Part shown: positions 1-7,291 of the stretch, in pieces | How the letters are laid out: every line of letters begins with the position of its first letter | Numbering within the stretch: position 1 is the first letter of the stretch | Assembly: GCA_900771305.1 (NCBI GenBank) | Contig: CAAGNL010000429.1 | Span: forward strand, 1-10,229 | Origin: Kiritimatiellia bacterium | GTDB taxonomy: Bacteria > Verrucomicrobiota > Kiritimatiellia > RFP12 > UBA1067 | Direction of reading: 5' to 3' | Length of the DNA stretch: 10,229 nucleotides | Position numbers and translations under genes: made by a program | The notes under the pieces: model-generated | Told to the model about the DNA's origin: nothing | Database searches by the model: none | Seen by the model: the letters and a program-made list of their open reading frames with translations, nothing else

Positions 1-966
1 CACGCGGCGGCCGTTCAGATGGAAACCGTCGTCCGCCGTGAACTCCGCCACGCGGATGCCAAAGCGGACTGGCACAACATCCAGCTCGCGCCTCCCCCAC
101 AGCGGCGCCCGTCCCACGCCAAGCTGCGCCGTGTAGAGATTCGGCGTCTCGACGTCCCAGAGCCGCGGCGCACGCACCTCGAAATGGAACACGCACGACT
201 TGCTCCCCTTCGCCGGCAGCAAAACCTTCATGAACTCCTGGGTGACAACCGAACCGTCCGGCGCCTGGACCCGCGCACACGGCCAGGCCGTGACGGACGA
301 ATCGAGCCGGTTCGTGACGTCGAACGCCACACGCACCGAAGCCGCCTGCTTCGCGACGCCAGGCGTCGTCACGAATTCCGTCCCCGGCAGTACATGCACG
401 CCCGGCGCCGCGACCAAACGCACCGCCCGATAGATACCCGCACCCGGATACCACCGAGAATGGTGGTCACGCGTATCCGCGCGGACCGCCAGGGTGTTCA
501 CGCCCTCCTTGACGAACGGCGCGGCATCCACGCGGAAACTCATGTAGCCGTAGTTCCAACCGCCCGCCAGGACTCCGTTCACATAGACCTGCGGACGCGC
601 CATCACGCCGTCGAACTCGAGCCAGAGCGCTCCACCCTTCTTGACCTCACGGAACAGTGAACCAGAAACCCGGAAATCTCTCCTGTACCAGCCCACACCC
701 TGCCACGGCAGCTTTCCGGACCCTCCCGGCGCCTCAGGGTCGAAAGGCCCCGAAATCGCCCAATCGTGCGGCACCTCCACATCCGCCCAACTCGCATCGT
801 CGAAATCCTCAGCCTCCGCCGCGAGCGTGCCGGACGCGTCCTTCGCGAATTTCCACCCATCTCCACAGAGGGATTCCACCGTTCGGGCAATCGACCATTC
901 GCCGCACCCAACAAGCAACGTCGTTGCAGCCGCAACTCCCACTATCACATACGTAGACTTCTTCAT
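1..966 (-). CDS. GH2-family beta-galactosidase-like lipoprotein (3' end beyond window)
   Basis: This is the N-terminal 322 residues of a glycoside hydrolase family 2 enzyme; the reading frame stays open to base 1, so the catalytic barrel is missing. Residues 1-21 form a lipoprotein signal with lipobox L18-V-G-C21, which predicts a membrane-anchored enzyme outside the cytoplasm. Residues about 36-190 match the GH2 sugar-binding jelly roll: VPHDWAISGPF (65-75), GWYRRDF (92-98), LEFDGVM (116-122), VYVNG (127-131) and RWYPGAGIYR (171-180). Residues about 195-305 fit the GH2 immunoglobulin-like domain, ending in LWDVETPNLYT. The last visible piece, GFHLNGRRV, is the usual junction into the TIM barrel. 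The start follows the rfbD stop by 4 bases, and an AGGTGA ribosome site overlaps that stop. It is the last visible gene of the operon. Family members act on beta-galactosides, beta-glucuronides or beta-mannosides; without the active site the substrate cannot be chosen. Confidence 0.93.
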   Translation of the reverse strand, partial: MKKSTYVIVGVAAATTLLVGCGEWSIARTVESLCGDGWKFAKDASGTLAAEAEDFDDASWADVEVPHDWAISGPFDPEAPGGSGKLPWQGVGWYRRDFRVSGSLFREVKKGGALWLEFDGVMARPQVYVNGVLAGGWNYGYMSFRVDAAPFVKEGVNTLAVRADTRDHHSRWYPGAGIYRAVRLVAAPGVHVLPGTEFVTTPGVAKQAASVRVAFDVTNRLDSSVTAWPCARVQAPDGSVVTQEFMKVLLPAKGSKSCVFHFEVRAPRLWDVETPNLYTAQLGVGRAPLWGRRELDVVPVRFGIRVAEFTADDGFHLNGRRV

Positions 967-970
967 CGCA

Positions 971-1858
971 TCACCTTTTCTCTTTCACAAATTCGGAACG
1001 GACGAACTTCGCCAGCGCATCCTTCCAGTCGGACATTTCGTAACCTGAGCGCCCCAGCACCCCCTTTGCGAGGGCCGAAAAGGCCGGCCGCGGCGCGGGG
1101 CGCGGAAACTCCTCCGTCGTACAGGGCACCACCCGCCTCGTGCACCCCAACAGGCGGAAAAGTTCCACCGTGAGGTCGTACCAGCTGCAGATGCCCCTGC
1201 ACGTGCCATGAACCACACCCGTGATCTCGGGATGGTCAATCAGAAAAGCCAACGCGTCCGCGACGGCATCCGTCGACGTCGGGTTGCCCACCTGATCATC
1301 CACGACCTTGAGCGGCTCCCCCTCCTGGGCGCCCAGTCGGGCCATCGTGTGAACGAAACTCGGTCCTCCCGCGCCGTACAACCACGCGATGCGCACAATC
1401 GTCGCCGCAGGTAGGATGTCGCGGATGCAGTTCTCGCCACTCAGTTTGCTCTTGCCATAGACGGTTGCGGGGAGAGGACGGTCCGTCTCCAGATACCCCT
1501 CGTCGTCGCTCGGGCAGAACGGCGGATGCTCCCCTGGCCTGAAACCAGAGAAGACGTAGTCCGTCGAGATCGCGATCAACCTCGCCCCACAGGCCTTCGT
1601 CGCGAGGGCCACGTTCGCGCTTGCCATGCCGTTCAGACGGAAGGCCTGCTCGTCCTGGGTCTCGCAGTCATCCACACGCGTCATCGCCGCGCAGTGGATC
1701 ACGACGTCGGGCGCGAATTGCCTGAAGGTCTCAGTCAAAGGCCCGAGCTGGGTGATGTCCGTCTCAGGCAGATCAGCCACAAACAGCGTGTGTTCCGCGA
1801 AGCGCCGCTGAAGCGTGCGTCCCAACATGCCCTTTCCGCCAGTTATCAGAATCTTCAT
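971..1858 (-). CDS. rfbD: dTDP-4-dehydrorhamnose reductase
   Basis: RfbD (RmlD) makes the last step of dTDP-L-rhamnose synthesis: NAD(P)H-dependent reduction of dTDP-4-dehydro-L-rhamnose, in the cytoplasm. The 295-residue protein has the usual length. It shows the extended short-chain dehydrogenase fold: nucleotide-binding GGKGMLG at 7-13, DVVIHCAAMTRVDDCE at 51-66, STDYVF at 98-103, and the catalytic Tyr-Lys pair in VYGKSK (Y134, K138). DDQVGNPTS (187-195) is typical of RmlD. The frame is open a further 70 codons upstream, but that part lies inside rfbA and has no relation to the family. The ATG at 1858, directly before KILITGG, lies 5 bases after the rfbA stop. The ribosome site is weak, so translation probably depends on coupling to rfbA. 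No rfbB or rfbC accompanies it in this window. Confidence 0.94.
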   Translation of the reverse strand: MKILITGGKGMLGRTLQRRFAEHTLFVADLPETDITQLGPLTETFRQFAPDVVIHCAAMTRVDDCETQDEQAFRLNGMASANVALATKACGARLIAISTDYVFSGFRPGEHPPFCPSDDEGYLETDRPLPATVYGKSKLSGENCIRDILPAATIVRIAWLYGAGGPSFVHTMARLGAQEGEPLKVVDDQVGNPTSTDAVADALAFLIDHPEITGVVHGTCRGICSWYDLTVELFRLLGCTRRVVPCTTEEFPRPAPRPAFSALAKGVLGRSGYEMSDWKDALAKFVRSEFVKEKR

Positions 1859-1863
1859 ATCGT

Positions 1864-2727
1864 TCAACCCGCCAGCTGGCGCAGATAGGCGCCGTAGGTG
1901 GACTTGCCGTAACCATCGGCCAGACGCTTGAGCTGCGCATCGTCGATCCATCCCTTGTTCCAGGCGATTTCCTCGATGCAGGAGAGTTGAAGTCCCTGAC
2001 GCTCGACGATTGCACGGACGAAATTGGTCGCATCCGCCAGCGACTGGTGCGTGCCCGTATCCAGCCACGCGAAACCGCGGCTCATCTGCTTCACACAGAG
2101 GCGACCTTGGCGGAGGTACTCGCGGTTCACGTCGGTGATTTCATACTCGCCACGCGCGCTCGGCTTGAGCTCGGCGGCAATCCTCACGACGTCGTTTGGA
2201 TAAAAGTAGAGGCCCACCACCGCATAGTTGCTCTTCGGCACGGCGGGCTTCTCCTCAATGGTCACGGCCCGTCCGTTCGCATCGAACGAGACGACACCAT
2301 AGCGCTCCGGATCGACCACGCGATAGCCGAACACCGTCGGTTCGCTGGACGCATTCGCCTCCTTGAGAAGATGCGGCAGCTCCGCCCCGTAGAAAATGTT
2401 GTCGCCGAGCACAAGGCACACGTCGTCGTCCCCGATGAACTCACGGCCAAGCACAAACGCCTGGGCGAGCCCGTTCGGCACCTTCTGCACCATGTAGGAG
2501 AACTTCATTCCAAGATCGGATCCATCCCCCAGCAGCCGCTCGAAGTTCGGCAGATCCTGCGGTGTCGAGATGACCAGCACCTCGCGGATCCCCGCCAGCA
2601 TCAGCGTTGAGAGAGGATAGAAGACCATCGGTTTGTCGTACACCGGCAGCAGCTGCTTCGAGACGACGCGCGTGAGCGGATGCAGCCGCGTTCCCGCACC
2701 ACCTGCAAGAATAATGCCCTTCCTCAT
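1864..2727 (-). CDS. rfbA: glucose-1-phosphate thymidylyltransferase
   Basis: RfbA (RmlA) joins dTTP and glucose-1-phosphate to form dTDP-glucose, the entry step to dTDP-rhamnose and other deoxysugars. The 287-residue protein is of standard length. It carries the nucleotidyltransferase signature LAGGAGTRLHPLT (7-19), SKQLLPVYDKPM (23-34), the metal-binding LGDN (107-110), EEKP (158-161), GEYEITDVN (193-201) and WLDTGTH (221-227). The C-terminal section SCIEEIAWNKGWI (249-261) is also typical. The start was placed at the ATG just before RKGIILAGG, because codons upstream of it fall in the antiporter gene. That ATG shares its first base with the antiporter's TGA stop and has a strong AGGAGG ribosome site 7 bases away. 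It is cotranscribed with rfbD 5 bases downstream. Confidence 0.96.
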   Translation of the reverse strand: MRKGIILAGGAGTRLHPLTRVVSKQLLPVYDKPMVFYPLSTLMLAGIREVLVISTPQDLPNFERLLGDGSDLGMKFSYMVQKVPNGLAQAFVLGREFIGDDDVCLVLGDNIFYGAELPHLLKEANASSEPTVFGYRVVDPERYGVVSFDANGRAVTIEEKPAVPKSNYAVVGLYFYPNDVVRIAAELKPSARGEYEITDVNREYLRQGRLCVKQMSRGFAWLDTGTHQSLADATNFVRAIVERQGLQLSCIEEIAWNKGWIDDAQLKRLADGYGKSTYGAYLRQLAG

Positions 2728-3734
2728 CAGAACGCCTCCTGATAGATCATAACGCCCAGGTAGATGAAATAGACGGCAAGCAGCAAGGCTCCCTCCCATC
2801 GTACGACATCTCCCCGTTTATGGGCAGCGCCACGTCCCTGATTCACCCCGAGCCAGAGCACAACAAGCGAGGCGACAATCATCAGCGGCAGATCGCGAGA
2901 GAGGACATATTTGCTGAACTCCGAGAACGGGCAGATGCTCCCCGCGATGCCGACCACGGCCAATGTGTTGAAGAGATTCGAACCAATGATGTTTCCGACA
3001 ACAAGCTCGTTCTCCCCGCGGCGGGCGGAGGCAATCGCCGACGCCAGCTCTGGCAGAGACGTCCCCGCCGCCACGACCGTGAGGCCGATCATCAGGTCGC
3101 TGACGTGCAGCACATCGCGCGCGAAATCGACGCATCCCCATACGAGGATGTGCGAGGACCCCATCAGCAACGCCAATCCAAAGACCAGCCAGAAGGCGTC
3201 CTTGACCACGTTCCCCTCCGCCGGCGTCGACTCCTCTTCTGACCCTGCCTCCGGCGGATTGAACGTGCGGTCGACCAGCCCATAGGCCGGGAACAGCACC
3301 GCGAACAATCCCAGCAACAACAAACCATCTCCCCGAGAGAAGGCGCCATCGCAGACCAGCCACAGACTGATTCCCGCGAGCACGGCCAGCAGCGGCGCTC
3401 CAATGAAGGCGCTGGGCTTGACTCTTATGGGCCTGATGAGCGCCGTGGCACCGAGGATCGCGCACAGATTGAAAATACAGGACCCATAGGCATTGCCCAT
3501 GGAGAGATTGGAGTGCCCTGAAAGCCCGGACAACGTCGACACCGCCAGCTCAGGAGCCGACGTGCCAAAGCCGATGATCACCATGCCGACGATAAGCGGC
3601 GAAACGCCGAACCTGCGGGCAAGGCTTGCCGCGGCATCGACGAAACGGTCCGCACTCCAGGCGAGCGCAACCAATCCTCCGACGACGAACGCCAGCGAAA
3701 GGAGCAGTGGAATATTCTGGTTGATGTCAAACAT
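2727..3734 (-). CDS. CaCA-family sodium/calcium antiporter (YrbG-like)
   Basis: This is a 335-residue inner-membrane protein of the Ca2+/cation antiporter superfamily, which exchanges Na+ (or H+/K+) for Ca2+. Ten hydrophobic segments can be read, roughly at 7-24, 44-64, 82-100, 111-128, 136-153, 178-196, 211-232, 245-268, 281-296 and 315-333. The two inverted alpha repeats are clear: alpha-1 has GFGTSAPELAVS (55-66) followed by GNAYGSCIFN (80-89), and alpha-2 has AAGTSLPELASA (222-233) followed by GNIIGSNLFN (247-256). The acidic E62 and E229 are the expected ion ligands. A hydrophilic acidic loop (155-175, with EEE) separates the halves. Alpha-1 reads GSC where alpha-2 has GSN. The start lies 5 bases after the upstream stop, with AGGAAGG about 10 bases away; the stop overlaps the rfbA start by one base. 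Its place in a glycan operon is unexpected; calcium homeostasis tied to Ca-dependent hydrolases is only a guess. Confidence 0.93.
   Translation of the reverse strand: MFDINQNIPLLLSLAFVVGGLVALAWSADRFVDAAASLARRFGVSPLIVGMVIIGFGTSAPELAVSTLSGLSGHSNLSMGNAYGSCIFNLCAILGATALIRPIRVKPSAFIGAPLLAVLAGISLWLVCDGAFSRGDGLLLLGLFAVLFPAYGLVDRTFNPPEAGSEEESTPAEGNVVKDAFWLVFGLALLMGSSHILVWGCVDFARDVLHVSDLMIGLTVVAAGTSLPELASAIASARRGENELVVGNIIGSNLFNTLAVVGIAGSICPFSEFSKYVLSRDLPLMIVASLVVLWLGVNQGRGAAHKRGDVVRWEGALLLAVYFIYLGVMIYQEAF
2735..2740 (-). promoter_or_regulatory. Strong Shine-Dalgarno site of rfbA
   Basis: AGGAGG on the minus strand, 7 bases before the rfbA ATG and inside the 3' end of the antiporter gene. It fixes the rfbA start at 2727 rather than an upstream in-frame codon, and it is the best ribosome site in the operon. 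Confidence 0.8.
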
Positions 3735-3739
3735 GTATG

Positions 3740-4699
3740 CTAGACCTTCCTCGTCTGCACGGCGAGATTGAGAACGCCATCAAGCGAAGGCAGCTTCTCG
3801 TGCCGCACCAGCTTGAACGGGAGCTGAAGTCCAAGGGGACGAACGAAGCGCATCACCCGTCCCGACCGCACGTGGATCTGTCCCGGCACGCGTCCCCACT
3901 TGATCATGCCGTCCAACAGCTTCTGCGCGTGGCTTTCCCACAGACGCTTGAGGCCGTCCTCCTTGCCATCGACCGACATCCGCTCCCAGACCATCCGCTC
4001 GCCGGACTCCGCATTGACGGCACACAGGAGATAGAGGAAGCGCGGGTGTGGTCCCGGCGTGTGGTAGGATGGAATCATCGCGAAATCGACCTCCCAGATC
4101 TCCTTCGGGAACACAGGAAGAGCCTTCGCCTTCGCACAGGCCTCTTTCGCGAGTTCCACCCGCTCCAGCTGCTGGATGACCTCCTCCGCCGGCAGGATGA
4201 ACGGCCCGTCGATCCAGACGCCGTCGACAACTTCCTTGCGCGCGAACATCGCCTTCTTTTCAACGTAGGCCAGCGGCAGATCGGGCTTCTCCTCCACCCG
4301 CAACAGCAGACCATAACACTCGTGCAGCAGCGGTGCCAGCAGTTTCCGATCCTCGGAAGTCGGGGCTACGGGCACATATCCAGGCTCGTAGACGAAGATC
4401 TCCACATCGCCGTTCTTCAGTCCAACCGCCTCGTAGTGGCGGAAGTCCATCGGCCCCATCGCCACACCGTAGTCCTTCATCTGGCGGGTGATCACGAAAT
4501 CACGGAACGTCGTGAAGCCCGGAAACAGCAACAACCGCCCCGCTACGGGACCAGGATCCTTCCGTTCATCGACGGCCGTCACGATAAACGGCTCCGCACT
4601 CGTCTGGGGGACCAACGCCCAGTTGTGCCGAGATGCGCGTTCCCAGGGATTCAGCGCCACAATCGCGCGCGTGATGTCATATGGATCCGTCTTGTCCAT
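3740..4699 (-). CDS. uncharacterised protein, DUF6930-like C-terminal region
   Basis: This 319-residue protein has no signal peptide or membrane segment, so it is probably cytoplasmic. I do not recognise a function. The C-terminal part, about residues 195-315 (IWEVDFAMIP, then a strand-rich FLYLLCAVNAESGE, then QIHVRSGRVMRFVRPLG and a final LPSLDGVL), resembles from memory the pattern of the DUF6930 family; that assignment is tentative. Residues 107-135 (GYVPVAPTSEDRKLL and following) look like a linker helix also found in such proteins. The start was set at the ATG at 4699: AAGGA overlaps the upstream stop and lies about 4 bases before it, while the further upstream candidate is a TTG with no ribosome site. 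It lies 7 bases after the GH63-like gene and 5 bases before the antiporter, so it belongs to the same transcript. Confidence 0.85.
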   Translation of the reverse strand: MDKTDPYDITRAIVALNPWERASRHNWALVPQTSAEPFIVTAVDERKDPGPVAGRLLLFPGFTTFRDFVITRQMKDYGVAMGPMDFRHYEAVGLKNGDVEIFVYEPGYVPVAPTSEDRKLLAPLLHECYGLLLRVEEKPDLPLAYVEKKAMFARKEVVDGVWIDGPFILPAEEVIQQLERVELAKEACAKAKALPVFPKEIWEVDFAMIPSYHTPGPHPRFLYLLCAVNAESGERMVWERMSVDGKEDGLKRLWESHAQKLLDGMIKWGRVPGQIHVRSGRVMRFVRPLGLQLPFKLVRHEKLPSLDGVLNLAVQTRKV

Positions 4700-4706
4700 G
4701 CAATCC

Positions 4707-6293
4707 TTACTCCACCGTGATTTTCTCAAGTGGCTTCAGCTCTGCCGTGCGGGCAATCTCGCGTCCGTCGATCCAGACCGAGAGCCCCTTGCCCTTCCCG
4801 AACCTCTCGCCCGAGCGGTCCCAGACCACCGAAAGGTCGCGCCCGTGGTAGCGCACGCCCGCGATCTTGAACCAGTCCCATTCGGTCGGCGCGAGCGGAC
4901 GCACCGCAAGCCCATTCCCCTCCTGCGGCACAACGCCGCAGAGACCCGCGATCACCAGGTCGCAGAACGTGGAGTGGTTGTAGTCCTTGCCGCGCTCGCG
5001 GTACTTCACCGGCTTGCCACGACGGCGGGCCTGCTCGACCAGCACGTCGCGGGCGATCCAGAGTCCCGTGAATGGATGCTGGTTCTCGTCGATCCAGGGA
5101 ACTCGTTTCCCGTCCTCGCGCACCAGCACCTGTGCGCGGGCATACTGCCCCACCAGCTTGGCGAAGTCCTTTGCGGTCGCCTTCGCGGGGCGCGCCCCGT
5201 CCTGGAGCGTCTCGTAGAGTGCCGTCAGCGTCACGCTCGTCGCATACGGCCAGGTCGGGCCATCCCAGAGGCATTCGTGCTTGGCGTAGTCGATCGTCAC
5301 ATTGAAACCGGGCGTGTCGCGGCGCGGGAAGACAATTCCCACCGGTGCGAAGAAGCCCTTCTCATCCATGAGCCCGTCCCAGGCCGCCAAACGCCCCGCC
5401 GGCTGTGGCATGCGGAAGTAGAATGGCGCGTAGCCGTGCAGTTCGCACACGTCATCCAGCTTCCCATCGTAGTCGAGCGTTGTGAAGAAGTTCCGCCGCG
5501 TGTTCCAGAGACGCTCCTGGATGCTGCGTTCAAGATCCGCGGCCCTCTTCGCGAAGTCGGCCGCCAGAGTGGCGTCTCCCACGTCCTTCGCGATCTTCGC
5601 GATGGCAGTCGCCTCGGCCCACATCGCCGCATTGACCATCGGACGCGCCCCGTCCTTCGAAAGCGCGCATTCCGTTCCCTCCCGGTCCCCCAGGAAGTCG
5701 AAGAGCCCCCGGTCCGCCCGCAATCCGGCCATGTGGCCGTTCCGCATCTTCCATCCCTTCGCCCAGGCGTCCCAGTTCTTCACGAACTCGCCCAGCAGGC
5801 GCCGCGCGTAGTCGAAGTCGCCCGTCACCTTCGCCCGCTCGAGCGCGGCCCAGGCCGGCCAGCAGGCGTAGGCCCGCGTACCGTTCACCGAACCCTGCAT
5901 GACCATGAAGCGGATGTAGTCGTCGAGGAACGTCGAATCCTTCAACCACCGTCCCTCGCGCAGATGGTGCCCGAGCGGACACGAAATCGTGTTGTGCTTC
6001 CCCGCCCAGCCCACATTCGGAAGGAACTCCGTCACCACCCAGCCGTCCGAAGTCTGCTTCAGGTGCTTGCGGTACGTCCACCAACGGAAATAATAGGTCC
6101 GCTCGATGTCCATGTCCGGACACGTGAACGTCGGCACGTTCCTCTCGAGGAAGTCCGCCGCCTGCGCGTTACAGACAGCATTCGTGTAGAGTTCCTCGTC
6201 CTCGGCGTTGAACGCCGCCACGTAGTCGCGCAGCGTTCCCGCCGACAGGGCGAGACCCCCAAAGGCCACCAGACCGAGAAGTAGACGCTTCAT
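4707..6293 (-). CDS. secreted (alpha/alpha)6 glycosidase, GH63/MGH1-like
   Basis: This 528-residue exported protein resembles the mannosylglycerate-hydrolase (MGH1)-like branch of GH63-type six-hairpin glycosidases. A Sec signal peptide covers residues 1 to about 19 (MKRLLLGLVAFGGLALSAG). The N-terminal stretch TYYFRWWTYRKH (66-77), EFLPNVGWAGKHNTISCPLGHH (89-110) and EGRWLKD (113-119) lines the start of the barrel. DREGTE (203-208) and WIDENQHPFTG (400-410) carry acidic residues that could be the acid and base; WDGPTWPYATS (343-353) is the typical aromatic motif. NHSTFCDLVIAGLCGVVP (439-456) leads into a small C-terminal beta domain (about 460-528). An in-frame ATG at 6320 overlaps the upstream stop as ATGA, but the ATG at 6293 starts the signal peptide and has AGGA 7 bases before it. 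The substrate is unknown. It is second in the operon, next to another secreted glycosidase-like protein. Confidence 0.92.
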   Translation of the reverse strand: MKRLLLGLVAFGGLALSAGTLRDYVAAFNAEDEELYTNAVCNAQAADFLERNVPTFTCPDMDIERTYYFRWWTYRKHLKQTSDGWVVTEFLPNVGWAGKHNTISCPLGHHLREGRWLKDSTFLDDYIRFMVMQGSVNGTRAYACWPAWAALERAKVTGDFDYARRLLGEFVKNWDAWAKGWKMRNGHMAGLRADRGLFDFLGDREGTECALSKDGARPMVNAAMWAEATAIAKIAKDVGDATLAADFAKRAADLERSIQERLWNTRRNFFTTLDYDGKLDDVCELHGYAPFYFRMPQPAGRLAAWDGLMDEKGFFAPVGIVFPRRDTPGFNVTIDYAKHECLWDGPTWPYATSVTLTALYETLQDGARPAKATAKDFAKLVGQYARAQVLVREDGKRVPWIDENQHPFTGLWIARDVLVEQARRRGKPVKYRERGKDYNHSTFCDLVIAGLCGVVPQEGNGLAVRPLAPTEWDWFKIAGVRYHGRDLSVVWDRSGERFGKGKGLSVWIDGREIARTAELKPLEKITVE

Positions 6294-6300
6294 GAAGATT

Positions 6301-6304
6301 TCCT
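6301..6304 (-). promoter_or_regulatory. Shine-Dalgarno site choosing the GH63-like start
   Basis: AGGA on the minus strand, 7 bases before the ATG at 6293. It favours this start over the ATG at 6320, which overlaps the previous gene's stop and would put nine extra residues before the signal peptide. Confidence 0.6.
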
Positions 6305-6316
6305 GACGGGATGCGC

Positions 6317-7270
6317 TCATTCCAGTGCGCCGAGGTCAAGCCCCTCCTTGACCACCAACCCGATGTACTCGCCCTTCTTCCCGTTGCGGCCATTGTACCA
6401 GAGCAGCCAACGGTTGTTCGCCTCGTCGCGCACGACGGAGGGCTTGTAGCATGCCGAGGCGTCGAAGGTGTCCGGCGTGGGTTTCACGATCGGATTCGCC
6501 TTGAGGCGACGCCACTGCGTCACACCATCCTTCGACACAGCCGCGCCGACATGCGCGGTATGAATGTCGGAGTAGCCGATGTAGAACATCACCCACGAAC
6601 CGTCCGGCAGCGGATGGACCTCGCAGCCGCCCACGCGGTCCTGCTCCCAGCTTCCGCCCGTCCCCTTCGTGAAGATCGGGTTCAGCAGGGACTTCTCCCA
6701 CGTGAGGCCGTCCTTCGACTCGGCATAGCAGAGCACGTTCGGCTCGTAGGTCTCGCCTGAGGCGTACCACATGCGCCACACACCGCGCGCGGCGTCCCAG
6801 CGCACATACGGGTTCATCACGCTGAAGCCCTCCCAGGGATGCTCGGGGATCAACACGGGCAGCTTCGAGACGCGTGTGAAGTGCTTCCCGTCGTCCGAGA
6901 TCGCGTAGCCGATCTTGCTGTAGCCACGCGCCTGGCCCGTGTACCACATGTGGTACTTGCCGTCCTTCACCACCGTGCAGCTGCGGTTGAGGTTGTCCTC
7001 CCAACCACTCGTCGGGTCGTTGGCGAGCACGATCTCGGGCTCCGTCCACTTGATGCCGTCGGCGCTCGAGCAGAGGGCGATCGCCTTGTTCGGACGCCAG
7101 GAGAAGTACATGTCGTACTTCGCCGTACGACCGGGAATGACGTTCACGTCGAAACAGGTTCCCAGCCGGACGGGATCACCCATCACGGGGTTCGCCGGAT
7201 GCTTCTGCCAATCGCCCGCCATCGCATTCAACGCAAGGGCGGCCAACAGAACGAAAAGTGTGTGTGTCAT
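6317..7270 (-). CDS. secreted five-bladed beta-propeller glycosidase-like protein (GH43/GH32/GH130 superfamily)
   Basis: This 317-residue exported protein has a signal peptide of about 18 residues ending A-M-A|G. The mature part is a beta-propeller of the GH32/43/62/68/117/130 type. Each blade repeats an aromatic strand: YHMWYTG (106-112), WRMWYAS (165-171), WVMFYIG (226-232) and WLLWYNG (288-294). Each also has a D-G-x-x-W...NP(I/V) turn: DGIKW (71-75), DGLTW (188-192) with NPIF, DGV..W (248-253) with NPIV, and HPANPV at the N-terminus. Candidate catalytic acids are D41 (TCFDVN), D211 (EQDRVGG) and E217, but the family cannot be fixed by eye. The gene has no Shine-Dalgarno sequence and starts 7 bases after a perfect -10 box, so it is probably translated from a leaderless mRNA. 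It is the first gene of the operon that runs to the left edge of the window. Confidence 0.9.
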   Translation of the reverse strand: MTHTLFVLLAALALNAMAGDWQKHPANPVMGDPVRLGTCFDVNVIPGRTAKYDMYFSWRPNKAIALCSSADGIKWTEPEIVLANDPTSGWEDNLNRSCTVVKDGKYHMWYTGQARGYSKIGYAISDDGKHFTRVSKLPVLIPEHPWEGFSVMNPYVRWDAARGVWRMWYASGETYEPNVLCYAESKDGLTWEKSLLNPIFTKGTGGSWEQDRVGGCEVHPLPDGSWVMFYIGYSDIHTAHVGAAVSKDGVTQWRRLKANPIVKPTPDTFDASACYKPSVVRDEANNRWLLWYNGRNGKKGEYIGLVVKEGLDLGALE

Positions 7271-7276
7271 GGATGC

Positions 7277-7291
7277 AATTATAGCATAATT
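7277..7291 (-). promoter_or_regulatory. Operon promoter: palindromic extended -10
   Basis: Read on the minus strand this is AATTATGCTATAATT. It contains a perfect extended -10, TGCTATAAT, with the hexamer TATAAT at 7283-7278. The core is an inverted repeat with 6-base arms (AATTAT and ATAATT) around a 3-base centre. With a normal -10 to start distance, transcription would begin at about 7271-7270, on the ATG itself. The expected -35 position (7301-7306) reads TGGGGT inside a G-rich tract, so there is no consensus -35, which is usual for extended -10 promoters. Confidence 0.75.

Noticed and set aside
200..433. Small plus-strand frames within the GH2 gene (also 19..660)
   Set aside because: The minus-strand frame is open to the edge and encodes convincing GH2 domains; these are shadows.
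1859..2068. N-terminal 70-codon extension of rfbD
   Set aside because: It runs inside rfbA, is unlike any RmlD, and the normal protein begins at MKILITGG.
3737..4720. Open frame of 327 codons on the plus strand
   Set aside because: Mirrors the DUF6930-like gene on the opposite strand; the minus-strand gene fits the operon spacing and has a ribosome site.
4488..6284. Open frame of 598 codons on the plus strand
   Set aside because: It lies antisense to the GH63-like gene, which has a signal peptide, family motifs and a ribosome site. Its translation is rich in Arg, His, Pro and Val without domain motifs, the usual antisense product of GC-rich genes.
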